Source of the DNA: Salvator merianae
Lineage: Eukaryota > Chordata > Lepidosauria > Squamata > Teiidae
Direction: 5' to 3'
Assembly: GCA_003586115.2 (NCBI GenBank)
Contig: QVOM02000119.1
Span: forward strand, 46,178,742-46,242,741
DNA: 64,000 bases
Shown: one piece after another, positions 45,850 to 59,500 of the stretch
Layout of the letters: each line of letters begins with the position of its first letter
How positions within the stretch are numbered: the first letter of the stretch is position 1
Program-made: the position numbers and the translations under genes
Notes under the pieces: generated by a model
What the model was told of the DNA's origin: nothing
The model's input: only the letters and a program-made list of their open reading frames with translations
Databases searched by the model: none

Positions 45850-46620
45850 ACGTCAAACATATATAAACTACTGATTGGATTACTGACCCCATCTATTCTG
45901 TTATTAAAATCTAATTGGAAACAAGATCTTGGCTGCAATATATCGGATGAAAAATGGTTAAAGTTAACTTTTTCTGGATTAAAATGGTGCAAGTAAATAA
46001 AAATGAAATAGTTACACATTAAATTGATATATAGGTGACATTATACACCAATACAGCTTGCAAGGATGATGGACTTATCAAGACCAACCTGCTGGTGAAG
46101 CTGCCTGGTAAAACCTTCATTCTTCCATATGTGGTGGAACTGTCAGCAAGTTGCCACTTTTTAGCAAACTGTTATCTCAAATCTATCTCAACTAACCAGC
46201 AGTCCTCCTATTCCATGACTTCTCTTGACTAATATTGGCTTCAGGTGACAAGTAAGTATCTGGTGCATGCTGCTCAATTACACATAGCCAAATATTGGAA
46301 AAATTGCAGACAAATTATCAAGCAAGACATGGATCTAGCCATATGGGATATTTTAATGTATGATGTTATTAATGCCCCAAAGAAAAAAGTGTTAGAAGAA
46401 GAGCATGATACTATAGTATTGAAGTTTTGGACATCAGTTCTGGATGCACATCTTCAATTGAAACAGACTTATTTCCCAGAGAAAAAGTTCCTTGGTATAT
46501 GGGTAGATTAAAAGATTAAAATGAAAACACAATGTATTTATTATTTTATCATCTTAGTATGTCACATCTAAACTTTTTGGACCAGGATAAATAAGCATGG
46601 TAGCAGGGTGTATGGGGAGG
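45850..46620 (+). pseudogene. L1 LINE 3' end (ORF2 C-terminus and tail)
   Basis: The + strand carries KWLKLTFSGLKWCK, then YLVHAAQLHIAKYWKN and LKFWTSVLDA in different frames, matching the C-terminal part of L1 ORF2. A G-rich 3' tail follows (ggtgtatggggaggggaggg). Several frameshifts; inactive. Confidence 0.6.
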
Positions 46621-46659
46621 GGAGGGAAAAAGAAAAGAAGAGGCATTTAAACCAATAGA

Positions 46660-47432
46660 TTTTTTGCCATAAGAAACTTTATTTACAAAAAATGGTATCC
46701 AGTGAAAATTTGTAATTAAATTTATTTTTCTATAAAGTTTAATTTAGCTCACTGGGTCTTCAGTAAAGCTGGTTTCCAAACAATTTATCTTGAAAACACA
46801 GTGTTATTCTATGATACTATGACTAAAAATGATGGATTTGCTATAACTTGTATTAATACAATTCTGCAGTATTTTATTTTCTGATACAACTGTTTAACAA
46901 AGCTGTTACAAACTTTTTTATCTATACAAAACAGAACAATTTAAAAATACCTCTTAAAACTTACAAGAAAATTGCACATAATAAAAAGATTTTTTAACAA
47001 AAATATGGCTTAACTCTATCTGCTGTTACAGAAATGTTATTATTTCATTTTATCAGAAGACTAGTAAGTTTCCCTTCAAATATTATTAGCATATTACTTT
47101 TTATAAATATTCTTAGCCACACAATTCAAGGAGTCAGTTGGGAGGGAAACACACACGCAACTTAGGGATGTCCATTACCACTATGGCCCTAGTCAGGTAC
47201 CACTGCTGCCTCCCTTACAAAGTAAACATAACTATTCTGATCAAAAAAGAAAAAAAAATGAAAAGCAAGAAGTTGGCAGATTCAGGACAATAACATTATT
47301 CATAAAATACAAGCCAAGTAAAAATCAGTTCACAGTTTAATGGAAGCAGGAAAAAAACCCTCCGTGGAATTTGCTTCTGGCTCAAAACATTGCATTTAAA
47401 AAACTGTCACTCACAAACAGTCCTTAAAGCCT
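46660..47432 (-). other. APAF1: APAF1 3' UTR (end inferred)
   Basis: AT-rich sequence follows the TAA stop on the - strand with no transposon signature. An AATAAA (plus-strand tttatt) at 46678-46683 gives a likely end near 46660. An L1 remnant begins just beyond it. Other AATAAA-like hexamers lie closer to the stop, so a shorter UTR is possible. Confidence 0.5.
46678..46683 (-). promoter_or_regulatory. APAF1: Candidate APAF1 polyadenylation signal AATAAA
   Basis: This is a canonical hexamer on the - strand, about 750 bp past the stop and just before L1-derived sequence. Its position is consistent with a short APAF1 3' UTR. Confidence 0.45.
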
Positions 47433-47579
47433 TTATTCCATAATCCGAAGTACATACAAAATACCAAGGTTATCAACAGTTACAAATACTTTGAAATCTG
47501 AAGACACATATAATGATTGAAGATTTGTTCCATTTGTGTAGAATGTTTGAAGGGGTTCACCAGTATCCACATTCCACCA
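47433..47579 (-). CDS. APAF1: APAF1 terminal coding exon (48 aa, stop TAA)
   Basis: The exon encodes WWNVDTGEPLQTFYTNGTNL, then QSLYVSSDFKVFVTVDN and LGILYVLRIME, followed by TAA at 47433-47435. Human ends LGILYILQTLE, so the length is identical and only the last residues differ. The acceptor is cctccag. This strand closes the second propeller. Confidence 0.96.
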   Translation of the reverse strand, partial: WWNVDTGEPLQTFYTNGTNLQSLYVSSDFKVFVTVDNLGILYVLRIME

Positions 47580-50500
47580 CTGGAGGAAGAAAAAGTATGT
47601 TTCCAGTTAGAAAAAAAAATGTAATCTGAATGCAATGAATTATAGGAATGACACTAGGTAGTTCTTTTCCTGATCTATATGTTTGAAACATGCATAATGC
47701 TGCCTTCTTAAAAGAAGGCTTCAGAAAACATTAGTTCAGGGCAATTGACTGACAGAACACTAAATCTAAAAATGTTTGGGAGATGTTTTCTATTTGTAGA
47801 CAAAGGACAAGTAATGGAATAATGGCAACTTAGCACCTACATTGTAATTTTAAAATTTAAGATGTATTTACACACTGATAACACAATAATGTTGAGCTTA
47901 CCTTAATGTACCCCCCAGAAGAAACAAGTATCTTACTGTCAGGAGAAAAGCAAAGGTCTGTTACCCAGCCTCCATGAGCAGATTCACCTTCATCTACTGA
48001 AACACTGGAACAGAGGTGAAGCAGCTCACCCTTTAAGACGTTCCAAACCTGACACATACAGTGCAAAATGTACATGAAAATTAATAAAACATGTAGTCGT
48101 AGTTAAACTGATGCATAATTTTTTTTTGAATACACAAGGGAGGCTTATCTTACATTATAAATATTCCTAACTTATTCATCTATCCTGCTCTTTGAAGCTT
48201 TCACAGATTTGCAGATAAATCCTAACATTCAGACTAAGTTTACTATTCTGAAAGTTCAGCCCATTACTTCTTAAACAATCCTGTATACATGTTAGGGTTT
48301 TCTTAATTCCTTCACATAAACCACTCAGTATCATTTGTGTTTATAAGTTAAATCAGCTATACGATGCAGACAAGAATAATGTTAACGATGTGACAATAAG
48401 CTGGGAGTCTTAATTTACAATTTACAATGTATATAAATCATTTTGAAAGAACAAATGAAATACCCGTATTTCTCCATAGTCATCTCCCGTAGCCAACAAC
48501 TCACTGTCATGGGAAAAAGTACAGCACCTCACACAGTCTTTATGGCCATTTAGCTGATGAAGAATAGATGAATCTTCCAAATTCCATATCTAAAAGGTTC
48601 AAAATATCTGATATATTCAATCTGCATGACATTTATTTTAGATGATTGGTAATATTCTTACGTTTAAACAATTTGAACTTTCTCCACTCAGACATAACCT
48701 ATGATTGTTCCTTATATAACAAAAAGTTTTGTACAGTAAGGATTTGCTCTTCAATGGTTGGTGAAATGCATTTTATAGCATTTAATACAATACCACAATT
48801 TGGGCTCAATGACCCTACTAACTGACATCAGCATAGTAAGTCTCCTCTTCACAGCAACAGCAACATTTTGGAAGATAGGGGCTCTTTGGTTCCTCAACTT
48901 CTAGTTTTCCATAATTAGCATTCACTTATGTAACATGCTTTCATGCTAAAATATGGTTGCAGGAATAAAGCCACAATGCTAAATCATGTAAGCTGAATTT
49001 TACTTCTGTTTATGATCAAAACAGGCAAGCACAGTAAACCTGGGACATCCTATAAAAGAAATATAGTGCCAAAAATTAATAATTCAACATCGAAGGGACA
49101 GTCATATGTTCCCAACAGTACAATGGACTGAGAATAATTATCATTGTCTTCAGAAACTTTTGTGGGAGGGAGGGAGGGAGGGAGGCAGGCTGGAGATAAG
49201 AACTTTAAGAGAAATAACTCCTCTCTTCTTCTAGTATGCAACTAGGAAGTAGAACAACTACTGCTGTTGCACTCCAACTTCTTTTCTTTTTCCCAAGTTC
49301 AAACACTCAGCTCATTGCCAAAGCAGGGGGACCTTTCTCCCTGCTTCAGGCCCTTGACTGCAGAAGGAAGGAAGGAGGGAGGGAAGGAGGGAGGGAGGGA
49401 AGGAGGTTGGTTGGTTGAAGTCAAAACTAGGCAAGGATGGTGATGAAATCTAAGTCCCATCCCTCCTCCATGTATGTCCCTGCTATCTTCCATCTTCTCA
49501 AATCAGCAGCCTCTGCATGACTGCCAATAGAGAAAGACAAAGAGGAAAGGGAGAAAAGGTTCCTGCTTCATGTCACCGCTCAACAGCTAATTGGTATTTT
49601 TCTTCTGAGACAGTGCATCCTCTGTCCTTCCCCCAAACCTCAATTTTCCAAAGGGACAAATACTTCTATACAATGGCTTTGCACTACTATTGCACTGTTA
49701 TTATTTTTTCTGGGATGAGGGAATGCCAAGATTATAAACTATGCATGAGCACAGCCAAAATAAACAAATGTGCATAATAGGAAGAATGACTGCATTTTAG
49801 GGGTAAAGAATGTATAGGACACATTTATAAATATGTATTGACCTTGGCAGTCTTGTCAGCAGAGCCAGTGGAAAACATGGTGGCATCAGGAGAAACTGCA
49901 CAGGAGTGTATAGTACCTTCATGACAAATAAGATCCTTTTCTAGCTCTCCAGTAACTGTGTTCCAAAGCTGTAATATTAAAATCAGTAAACCAATAAACA
50001 ATTTTGATTCAAGACTTATAAAGAGCACACAGATACAATTCTTTGTTTTAGAAATAGTGACAGGTGTCTTTTAAAATATTTAATTTTTATCATTTGAGCA
50101 TTTTGCACTTTATTTACATTTACTACTTCATCCTTATAAAGAACTCAGGGCTACTCGGTGAAAGTAAGAAAACACACGCCAGTAATTGTCTGCAAAAACA
50201 ACGTAAGATTTTACGTGGTTTGTATATCTTACTTGTTAAATTTATTTATAGGCATTAACAAAGTCTTAATTTACCTTAACTGTCCCATCAAATGACCATG
50301 AAAGAAGTTTGGAATGTTTCAGAAGGTGAAAATTCTTGACAGATTCCATGTGACCTTCTAAGAGAAGACATTCATCAGATTGCCAATTCCATACCTTGTT
50401 AAAAAAGAAATAAAATGAATTGAGTGTAATTTGGAATTATTTCTTGTCTTTTAAAAACATTATTTCAAGTAAAAATTGAAACATTTACACAGAACAGTTT

Positions 50501-53500
50501 TTGGTCTGTTTTTGGTTTTGATTCATTTGTTTTGCTTTTTGAAGAAAAAAAAAGTTGAGCCAGTTTGTATTTAAGCTGCAATATCCCTCATCTTGATCTT
50601 CAATTAGCATTTCTGCCTCACCCCCACAAAAAAATCAAGAAGCCTAGCTTTCACACCAAATGCTCATTTTGCTAGACTTACACATTTCTAAAAAAAATAG
50701 TTTAAAACATTCACGCACCTGTATAGTTGACTCATCAGAACTGGAAATAACAGTTTTTCCATTGGAAGTAAACTGACAATGTCGCACAGCTGTCTTGTGT
50801 CCAGACTTGGACTTTACCACTTTCCTACTTGACAAGTTTAACACCTTTTTTAAAAATGAGATCAGACAATGAAATGCTGTAAGACTTGCCACTGCATGCA
50901 AATCAGATGAAAAAAACACACCTATCATTCCTTTTTATTTTCCTAAAAGGTCCCAGTTATAAAGAACATGAATATTTGCTATATAAGAGACTTTTACTTT
51001 ATAGTAATATTTTTTCAAAGAACTAAAACAATACAAACAGAAATGTGTTCATAATCTACCAGCAGACACAGTAAATTTGTACCAACCTGCAGGTAGATGA
51101 CCTATTTACTTTCTATTTCACTAGTATGATTGCCAACTGCTATCTTTTATACATACATTTCTCCTGATTATTTTCATACATTTTTAACAGCATTACTATT
51201 TAAAAACCACCAAGGGCTATACCAAATTACATAGCTGACAATACAGAGAGATTTATTTTAATAGGGCAAAAATACACTTCCACAAACAAGTGTATTTTTA
51301 GTCAAAGAGAAATGGTTTTATAACTGAATACAACACAGGAATGGAAAACGCAAAACAGTACTCTCAAATATTGACTCTCAAAGTCCTGAAAAAAAAATTC
51401 TATCAAGTGATCTCAGTGCTTTCTCTTGTAATAGTTATAGACAGTAAATGAATTTTATATTAAAAATGTGGATTTTATTGGGCAGCTGTAAACAAACCAA
51501 AACATGCCATTTATTATTTGGCTTTAATATTTCTTATATGGCAGAACAAATGCATTTTTTTCGGAGAGGGGCGGCATACAAATCCAATAAATAAATAAAT
51601 GACAACAGTGAACTCTACATCAGCAAGGAAAATGTGGTTATAAGCATGACTTGAAGAAGCTCTTATCTATTCTTGATATAGTAAACTAAATTTGCACAGC
51701 AATTAAGGCAATGGTGCTTTTCCATCCACTTTCTTTACAGATTTTACCTGTTTTTGTACATTATCTCAAACACTTACAATTGGCACACATAAACTATTTT
51801 CAACTTACCTTTACTGTTCCATTCTCTTCTCCAAATGCAGCCATCTGCATATCTTCATATAGGCAACAGCAGCAAATGAGAAGCTCTTGTCCTTCATTCC
51901 AATAAATAGCTTGGCCTGTGTAGCCATTAATTAACTAAAACGCAATGCAGAATTGGAAATTGTACAATACTCCTTGAATTAAGCAATATACTTCTACTTT
52001 GGTGATGATTTTTATGCATATTTCCATTTTTAAACACTTTCATTTGTTCTTCAAGCCAAAGAACTAGAAGTTACAAACTGTCTACTGACAAGCTATAAAT
52101 ATCCTTATGAGATAGACAAGCTAAAAAAAGGAGAAACGCTTGTTTTATTTCACAGATTTCTAGAACAAGCTTCAGAATGGACTATAATGTGGTATACTAA
52201 ATCCTTGACTCTAAATCCCTTTGTTTTATTTGACTTGAACTGTAGCGGCACAGATCTGGAGTATCTCAGGACCCTATAAATAGAAACACAACACTACTTT
52301 TCTAATGTGCAGTATATCAACAGAAATATCAAAGACATAATTGCGCTCACCTATGCACATTTAGGTGCATGGAAAATGACAATCACAAAGAGTTAAAATC
52401 ATACCACAGTTGAAAACAGACAACTTTTAGAGCATGCACTTTTATTATGATTGTTTCTATTTAATTGTGTTTCAGAAATACTGGGTTTCTAAAATCCACA
52501 TTCCATACATGCTGTAGTTCTATAGAAATGTTAAATTTAACTTTGGGCTAAGAACATTGCATCCTTAAACAAAAACATAAACTACAAACAAAGGAGGATA
52601 AAAGTGGTATTTCCAGTAATCACAGATATTAATATTTTGCAAGCCTTCCTATGTCTAAAGAAAGCAGAATACTTTGTGCAAAACGAAAAAAATGCAAAAG
52701 ATAGCTGACTCCCTCATTCTTGAGGACTACAGTTTTCACTATCCCTGCCTCAACATTTTATATTACCATGTTCATTTGAACTTTGCTCCTGCATAAGGCT
52801 TCTCAATGTACTATGAATAGCTGGAAAGCCCGAACAGTGGATTCTAGACCAAATAAACCTAGATATTCATAAGAAGCACAAATGACAAGGCTTAAACACT
52901 CACATTTCAGGCACATAATGAGAAGACTCACTGGAAATAAGAAATAACTCAAGTGACATAAGGCAAAGATAAAATATCAAAGAATCTGCAGGAAAAAGAT
53001 CTGAGTTTAAAGATGGAAAAAGGGACAAGTGGAGGAAAAGACTTAATATCAAAGAACTTGAGAGACAAAGATTAAAGCTTAAAGTTTGAAGAAGAGATTC
53101 AGAAAAGATTCAATTTAAAAGAACCTAAAGAAAAGAGAGCTGAGCTTTGAGACTGAAGAAGAAATTCATGAAGAGAAAAGTACAGAATAAGAAATTGTAA
53201 ATTCAGGCTTATTAGTAGTTCTATAAAACTTGGAAAATGGTTGAAATAGGCTAGTGTGGGTACTTTCTATTATTGGTACTCTCTATTATAATAATAATGG
53301 TTACAGTAAGTATTAGGATTATTTGTAAAGGATATTATTAATTAAAAATGAAGAAGTAGAAGACCTTGGTATTGTGATCTTTGTGATTATAAATTTAAGC
53401 TAGAAGAAAATGGTAATAATTCTTTGTGATAAATAATTACTAGTGAAACAATACCTAAGAAGTTGATTTGTGATAATTTTATCAAAATGTAAAACATGAG

Positions 53501-56500
53501 TATAAATTTAGGCTTAGGTTATACGATTATAACCTAATTATAGAGCTATAAATAATATTAGAGCTTATTAGTACAGAATATTTTATTGAAGATCTAACAC
53601 TGCAACAAAAATAATTAATAAAAGAATGTCAGTATGCTAATTGTTATATATCGAACCAGGGGATTTGGTTATTTTTAAATCTTATATATTCCTTCTTTTT
53701 TCTTTTCTGTATTTTTTTCTCTATTTCTTACTTTAATAAAATAGACAAAACCAAAACTGCTCTTCTTCATTTGAAATGTCACTGTAGAATCATTTACCCT
53801 TACACCTTGATACTGGATATCTAGGAATGCATGTGTGCTTAAGAACAAGGTTCCATTACTGTAAAGTTGCCTGTTTTTCTGTTGCTGCATCAGATTCTGT
53901 GGCAAAGATGGAGGCAGAAGGTAGTGCTACAGCCATGCTTTGAGATTTCAGGAGATCTAAAATGGTGGCTGTCCTGAGAGATGCACATGGCTTGCCTTCA
54001 AGCATGCTCCTGTCATACCTTGGATGTACTGTACCTCAATCTGTTCAGATTGTGCAATATTTAACAGCAACTTTATTTGGTCCAGGGGCAAAGAGTCCAC
54101 CCTGGAAAGTATAATCACTGCAGATAATGAAAAGGAAGTTAGAAGGTAAAACAGATAAGTGGATAAACGATATAAGATGATTCTTAGAAAGGAGATAAAT
54201 GTAGAAGAATCCTAACTTAGGATCTGGCATGAGGAACTGAGAAGTAATATAATGGACATAAGAAATTATATAAAATGAATTAAAGGCTGCCAATATATCA
54301 GAATTAAAGAAATAAAAATGAAGATAATACACAAGTAGTACAGGACACCATGCCAGCTGACTTATATAAACAGAGCATATAAGTTATATGTGCTGGCATT
54401 GTGGAAAAGAGAAGGGTGCATATATGCACTTATGGTGGGAGTGTGAGGTCACACAAAAATTTTGGAATGAAATAAAGGAAGAAATTGATAGAGTAAGGAA
54501 CCATGTGACAAACTGGGACAAGCAAAATTGAATCATGGCCTGGGTTGAGGGAGTGGAGCCAGGGTTAATAGAGTTATTGGTTATAGAAGCCCAGTCTGTG
54601 ATTGTATGGGGCTGGAAAGACTATGTTAAATATAACTTGAATGGATGGCTGCAATATATAATAAAGTATATGAAATGGGATGTGTTAGATCAAAGGAAAA
54701 AAGGTATGTAAGTAATACAACAAGGCAAGGGATGAACTGAGTACCAATAGTGAACTATATTAAGCAAAAAGTGAGGAACAAATTGATATTAGATGAACAC
54801 TTAGGGCTAACCCTATTGCTACAAAATGAAGTATGAAATAAGGAAGTCACTGTTGGGGGGAGGGAGGGAAGGGAATAGGTTTTGGATTGCTATAAAATTT
54901 GTGTACTGTAAGGTGTTCAATGTTATTCAGTTAAAAAACCACCATAACGTGGGAGTTGAAGAATGCAATACTGCTATTAGTATCCCTTTAACTGATCATT
55001 AGTTTGACAGCAATGAGAAGAGCACCCCACTGCAGCTGCCCTTATTAGAACTTATAGACCTGACCTAGGTCATGCCTCCATTCCTTATGAGTGGGAGGAC
55101 GAGATCAATACAACTGTTGCTTTGCAATCTCAAAGTACAGGAAAAAGCCAAATAAGTAGAGCGAGACTTCTTGGCAAATGACAAGAGAGGAACTGGGGAC
55201 CTAACGTGTCACCAATTACCTTTAAAGAAGCCCTCTGCCATTTATTCTGGAAGTGGAAAAGACTAAGCGCAAAATGTCTACAGGCCTCCTACTCAGCACT
55301 CTGTTCAGAAACTAACTGCAAGCATTGTCTCTTTTCTTGTTTTACAGGAGAGACCTGTGCTTTTCCACAGGACTCCCAACAGACGGCCTGAGATATACCC
55401 TAGAACAACAAATGGCTCCCTCCTCTTAAGCTATTAAATCATATAGATTAATAGTAAATTTATTCCCCAAGCACCATTCCTTCTTTTGTGTACAAAATAC
55501 ATAAAATGTTTCAGAAGACTTTGGTGATCTCAAAGCAAACTAAAATGGGGGAAACAGCTAATAGGAAGAAGATGGAAATGTTGACTGAATATATGAAGAA
55601 AAGTGTGCTTCATACAACTAGCAGGTAACTGCAATCTAGACAATCTGTCTGAGACTTCATAAGTGCCCAGATGTGTACTAAACTGATGGACCACCTAATT
55701 CCTAGAAATAAACTGAAGCAGGTATTACATCTTTCTTACTCAGAGCATACTTGCAAGAATGAACCTATTCACATGGGACTGATTAAACCTAAACAATGGT
55801 AAAATCAGTTGAGTCTTCAACCAAATTAATATGTACAAGTCCAAGCCAAAGTTTACAACAATGTTCCTTGAAAATGAACAACAGAAACAAACTTACTTGC
55901 AGATGCTTTGAACTGTCAACAGCTAAGATCATCACTTCATTGGCCAGAAATAATACATCAATATTGTGTTTTAACACAACAGCAGAAGATTTACACACTT
56001 TATTTGTCTCCCAAACCTGTTACAGAAAAGAATGAGACAACAGAAATTTGGGAATGCCACAATCTAAGATTCTTAGAGAACACATGAACCAGAAATCTGA
56101 ATTTTGGTTAGTATATAGACATTACTAGACTTTCAACTAGGAAACACGTTTTGTTTTTTATTTTTTATTAATCAAACAAAATCACAATGAACATAAGAGT
56201 GATTTACAAAAAGAAAAGTAAGAAAAGTGAATAATAAATCATGATATAAAAACTTCTTCCCACCCAGATCCCCTATCCCTATTCATATCTATACTGCATC
56301 TGTGATTTGTCCATCTGTTTGCCCAAATTATGAAATTAGTAATATCAATCATGTTAATCAAGCCACAGTTCTCCCACATGTCTTTCCTTTCTCCATGACT
56401 ATGACCATGACCATGACCATGACCATGACCATGACCATGACCATGACCAAGGAAAAGGAATTAGGTTTTATCATTTTCCAAATAAAAAAGCCAGCAGAAT

Positions 56501-59500
56501 TTCAGCACAAGTCTAACATAAGCTAGACCATGGAATTCCTTGCTAAAGTAACTCTGCTTGGCAATTTTTCAAGCCTGTTTTCTACCAGTTTTTGAAGATG
56601 CTCCTGTTTTAAATAGAACTAGCATTGATTATTTCTACTAGCTTATTCTATTTCCTACCAAACCATAAGTTCTTTCTTTCTCTCTCTCTCTCTCTTTCTT
56701 TCTTTCCTTCCTTCCTTCCTTGTGCAATAGTTTGACAATGCCATTTTATGCATATAATGTATATTCTTTTGCAATTATGGACTGTTTCTTTGCTATTTGA
56801 TTAGGCACTTGTAATTCTATTTTAATGCATAGTTTTTTAAAGAATACAGATCACTTCAGATGACTTTCGGCAGGTAGAGACTGATAAATATAAACAAACA
56901 TATGTAGAAGTCTTTTTTTTCAATTGGACTTAATTTGCTTAGTAAAGTCTTTTCCAAATGTGCCAAAGTTTCATGAATATTGTTGATTGTTACAGTTCTT
57001 CCTACTACTGAGTCTTGAAAATCTATGATGGACAGAATAGCAAGGAAGACCAACTGGTATAAATTACTCATAAGCAAATTTAATTTCTGAAAAAAGTATA
57101 TACAGTGGATATGCAACATGAGATGGCATTCTGGAAGATGATAAAAAGCACTCCAGGAAATGATTTAATCCCCTCTTCTGCCCAAGAGCTTGAGGAAAAG
57201 GGTATACCAAAAACAAGACCTGCCCATTTGACTCCACCTCTCTAATCATCAGTTCCTATGGCTGGAACTCAGAAATCCATGAGTATGGGATGATCCAGAT
57301 ATATTGGTATTGACAACAACCTTTTTTTTAAATCTAAAGAGACAAAAGCTAACTAACAGTAAAGTGCTTTTGTTCAGTTGCCATCTGACCCTTTCTGAGC
57401 TCATCGGACACGCACTGCTTGATCACCCCAGCAGTTCAGCAATCTAAGCTGAAGGACTGGTCTTAAGACATTACAGCATACAGAAATGTAAAGAAGGACT
57501 GACAGATAATTAAGGTAATTCTGAAATTCATCTAGCGGAATAATTGCTATTAAAGCAAAACTTTCACGAATAACAAGCTGCAAGAGGTAGTCGTGAACAG
57601 TTCAAACCAGTCTCAGTCAGAGCTCTGAGGACAATATATAGCTTCCAGGACAAAAGCCTATATGCCACAAGAGGCAGACCAATTCCTGTCTCCCCTGCAC
57701 ATCATCTGTAATACAGCATAGTCAGAAATGTTGCTTAGTGTCTTTGACAGGGAGAGATGGAGATGCTTTTAAGAAGTCTCTGATTTTTTATGGAAATTCC
57801 AGAGTGGACCAGGTTGATGGTAAGCCTCAACTCCTTGGGACTGAACAGCTGTGATGTGACAGCTGAGAGATGTTACTGAATCACACTGTAATGGAAAGAC
57901 ACTTCTCCTTAAACTTAGACAGCACTACCTTTTCCTTTTTCCTCACCACGTTTCAAATGTTTTTCTTAGTCTTTTATATCAGAAAAGATCCTTGCTGCTA
58001 TAAGGAAAGGCAGTTGTATTTGACCTAGATGCCTTACCCACATTCCAGTACTTAAGCTGGACTACCCTACAAGCATCCACTGCCATAGATCTAGTAGCTA
58101 TTTATATTTAATCCAAATACAGCATCAGCAATTGCCCGTATTGTCTTTTACCTGGAAGCAATGGGGCTAGACCTGAAACTGGGAGAGTTGTCTTTCAAAA
58201 GGACTTTAGATTGTAACATCACTGATTGAGTAAAAATCAAAGTAACTGTAGCAGTATTTAACACTATTGCTTCAAAGTGTTTTTAAGGGGAAAACATTAC
58301 TTTTGTTTTAATCAGATCCTCAGAGGTAGAATACCTTTCTCTGAATGCTATAATACCAGACACTAAAGCTGCTTGTGGTTCATCAGTCATGGGGATAGCA
58401 AACACCACCTCATCTTTGCCCTCCAAAGACTAGAACCTGTAAAATATCTGAGGCACTTTTTCCTTTTTTACTCCCTCTCCTTCTCGACTACTTGCCAGAA
58501 CACTTTTAAGAAAAAGAATGGTTTTTACTGCTTTACTTTGTAGTTGGGAAAAAGTCATCTGCCGTGGAAAAGGATGCTGTGTGCCCCCCATCGACTTCTC
58601 TTGTACCACCTTGGACAGCACAGGTACCAAGCTGGCAGAACTAAGCAATTGTTTGTATCAGCCTTTCAAGCAGTGGCAGGCTGCTGCTGCATTCAAGTAT
58701 TTTCCCATTGTGAAGTATCTAACTACTTACCCTTCTCCCTTTCTGAGGAAGAAGGAAATCAAAATCAAAAAGCTCTTCTAAACGAGCACTGTTAATATCA
58801 CAAAGCATGGGCACCTTAATTTCTTTGCAATAGGGTAATTTTGATTAGAAGAGTGACTGGATGAAGACGCCACAGTCTTAAAAAGAGAACTGTCGACAGC
58901 ATGTTCTTACAAAAACTGATCCAACTGGAAACGCAGAGGATGAAAAAATTTGCCTTGAAGCCTTCTTTTGTTCCATTGAAATTCCAATGTTTCTAGTGGG
59001 CTCCTTGGAACCTTCAGCAAAATACTTCTTCCAAGCTCTTCATAAGACTTGTTTAAATGTTCAGCAACAACTTGAAGTAAATTCAACTAAACATTAAGAA
59101 TGAAAACTATATCCAGCAGAGAGTATAGGTAAGCTGTTTACCTCATCTTACTACAAAATGGTTTGGTAGAACGTAGGCTTTCACGGCTGGTTTCAATTTC
59201 ATTTGTATTAGTTTTTGAGCTGTTGTGCTGTGTTCTATAGTTCTTCTGAGAACCTAAACTTTCAGACATAGCTACAATGTCCATCTTCAGAGGATCTGGA
59301 AGAGTCAAAACAACTTCTGGAGTTGTTTTGACTCTTCCAGAAGTCAGATCCTCTGAAGACGGACATCGTAGCTATGTCTGAAAGCTTAAGTTCTCAGAAG
59401 AACTATAGAACATGCACAACAGCCCCAAAACTACTACAAACGAGATACAAAATGGTTGTTTCTGCAAAGGTGCCCTGGGTAAGGAAGACAAAATAGTATT

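Larger units (their letters stand above)
34800..46655. other. Intergenic region between the convergent 3' ends
   Basis: This gap of about 12 kb separates ANKS1B and APAF1 and holds no recognisable host gene. Repeats listed separately are family A (34890-35215, 45090-45475), family E (36400-37065, 40370-40715), CR1/L3 (37120-37345, 41640-42125), a possible family-D copy (38310-38600), a SINE (39187-39400), L2 (39440-39690), DIRS-like (42400-42990) and L1 (45850-46620). About 35220-36160, 37350-38300, 40720-41630 and 43090-45080 show nothing I can name. Confidence 0.7.
47580..50718 (-). other. APAF1: APAF1 short introns between WD40 exons 6 to 11
   Basis: The five introns here measure 322, 415, 1253, 306 and 324 bp. 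Only the 1.25-kb intron (48590-49842) has features: two GGGA/GGAA-rich simple repeats (49166-49184, 49365-49405). The others are plain AT-rich introns. Confidence 0.8.
51935..55896 (-). other. APAF1: APAF1 intron, 4.0 kb
   Basis: It holds a purine-rich block of three degenerate repeats (52972-53180), probable L1-derived sequence, and a clear L1 ORF2 C-terminal fragment on the + strand (54391-54500). No exon is expected inside, because the flanking exons are contiguous in the protein. Confidence 0.7.

Noticed and set aside
56860..58800. Series of protein-like - strand frames (for example 58430-58648 and 57401-57583)
   Set aside because: Many stops and frameshifts and no family that I recognise. 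Could be an old processed pseudogene or transposon, but there is not enough to support a call.
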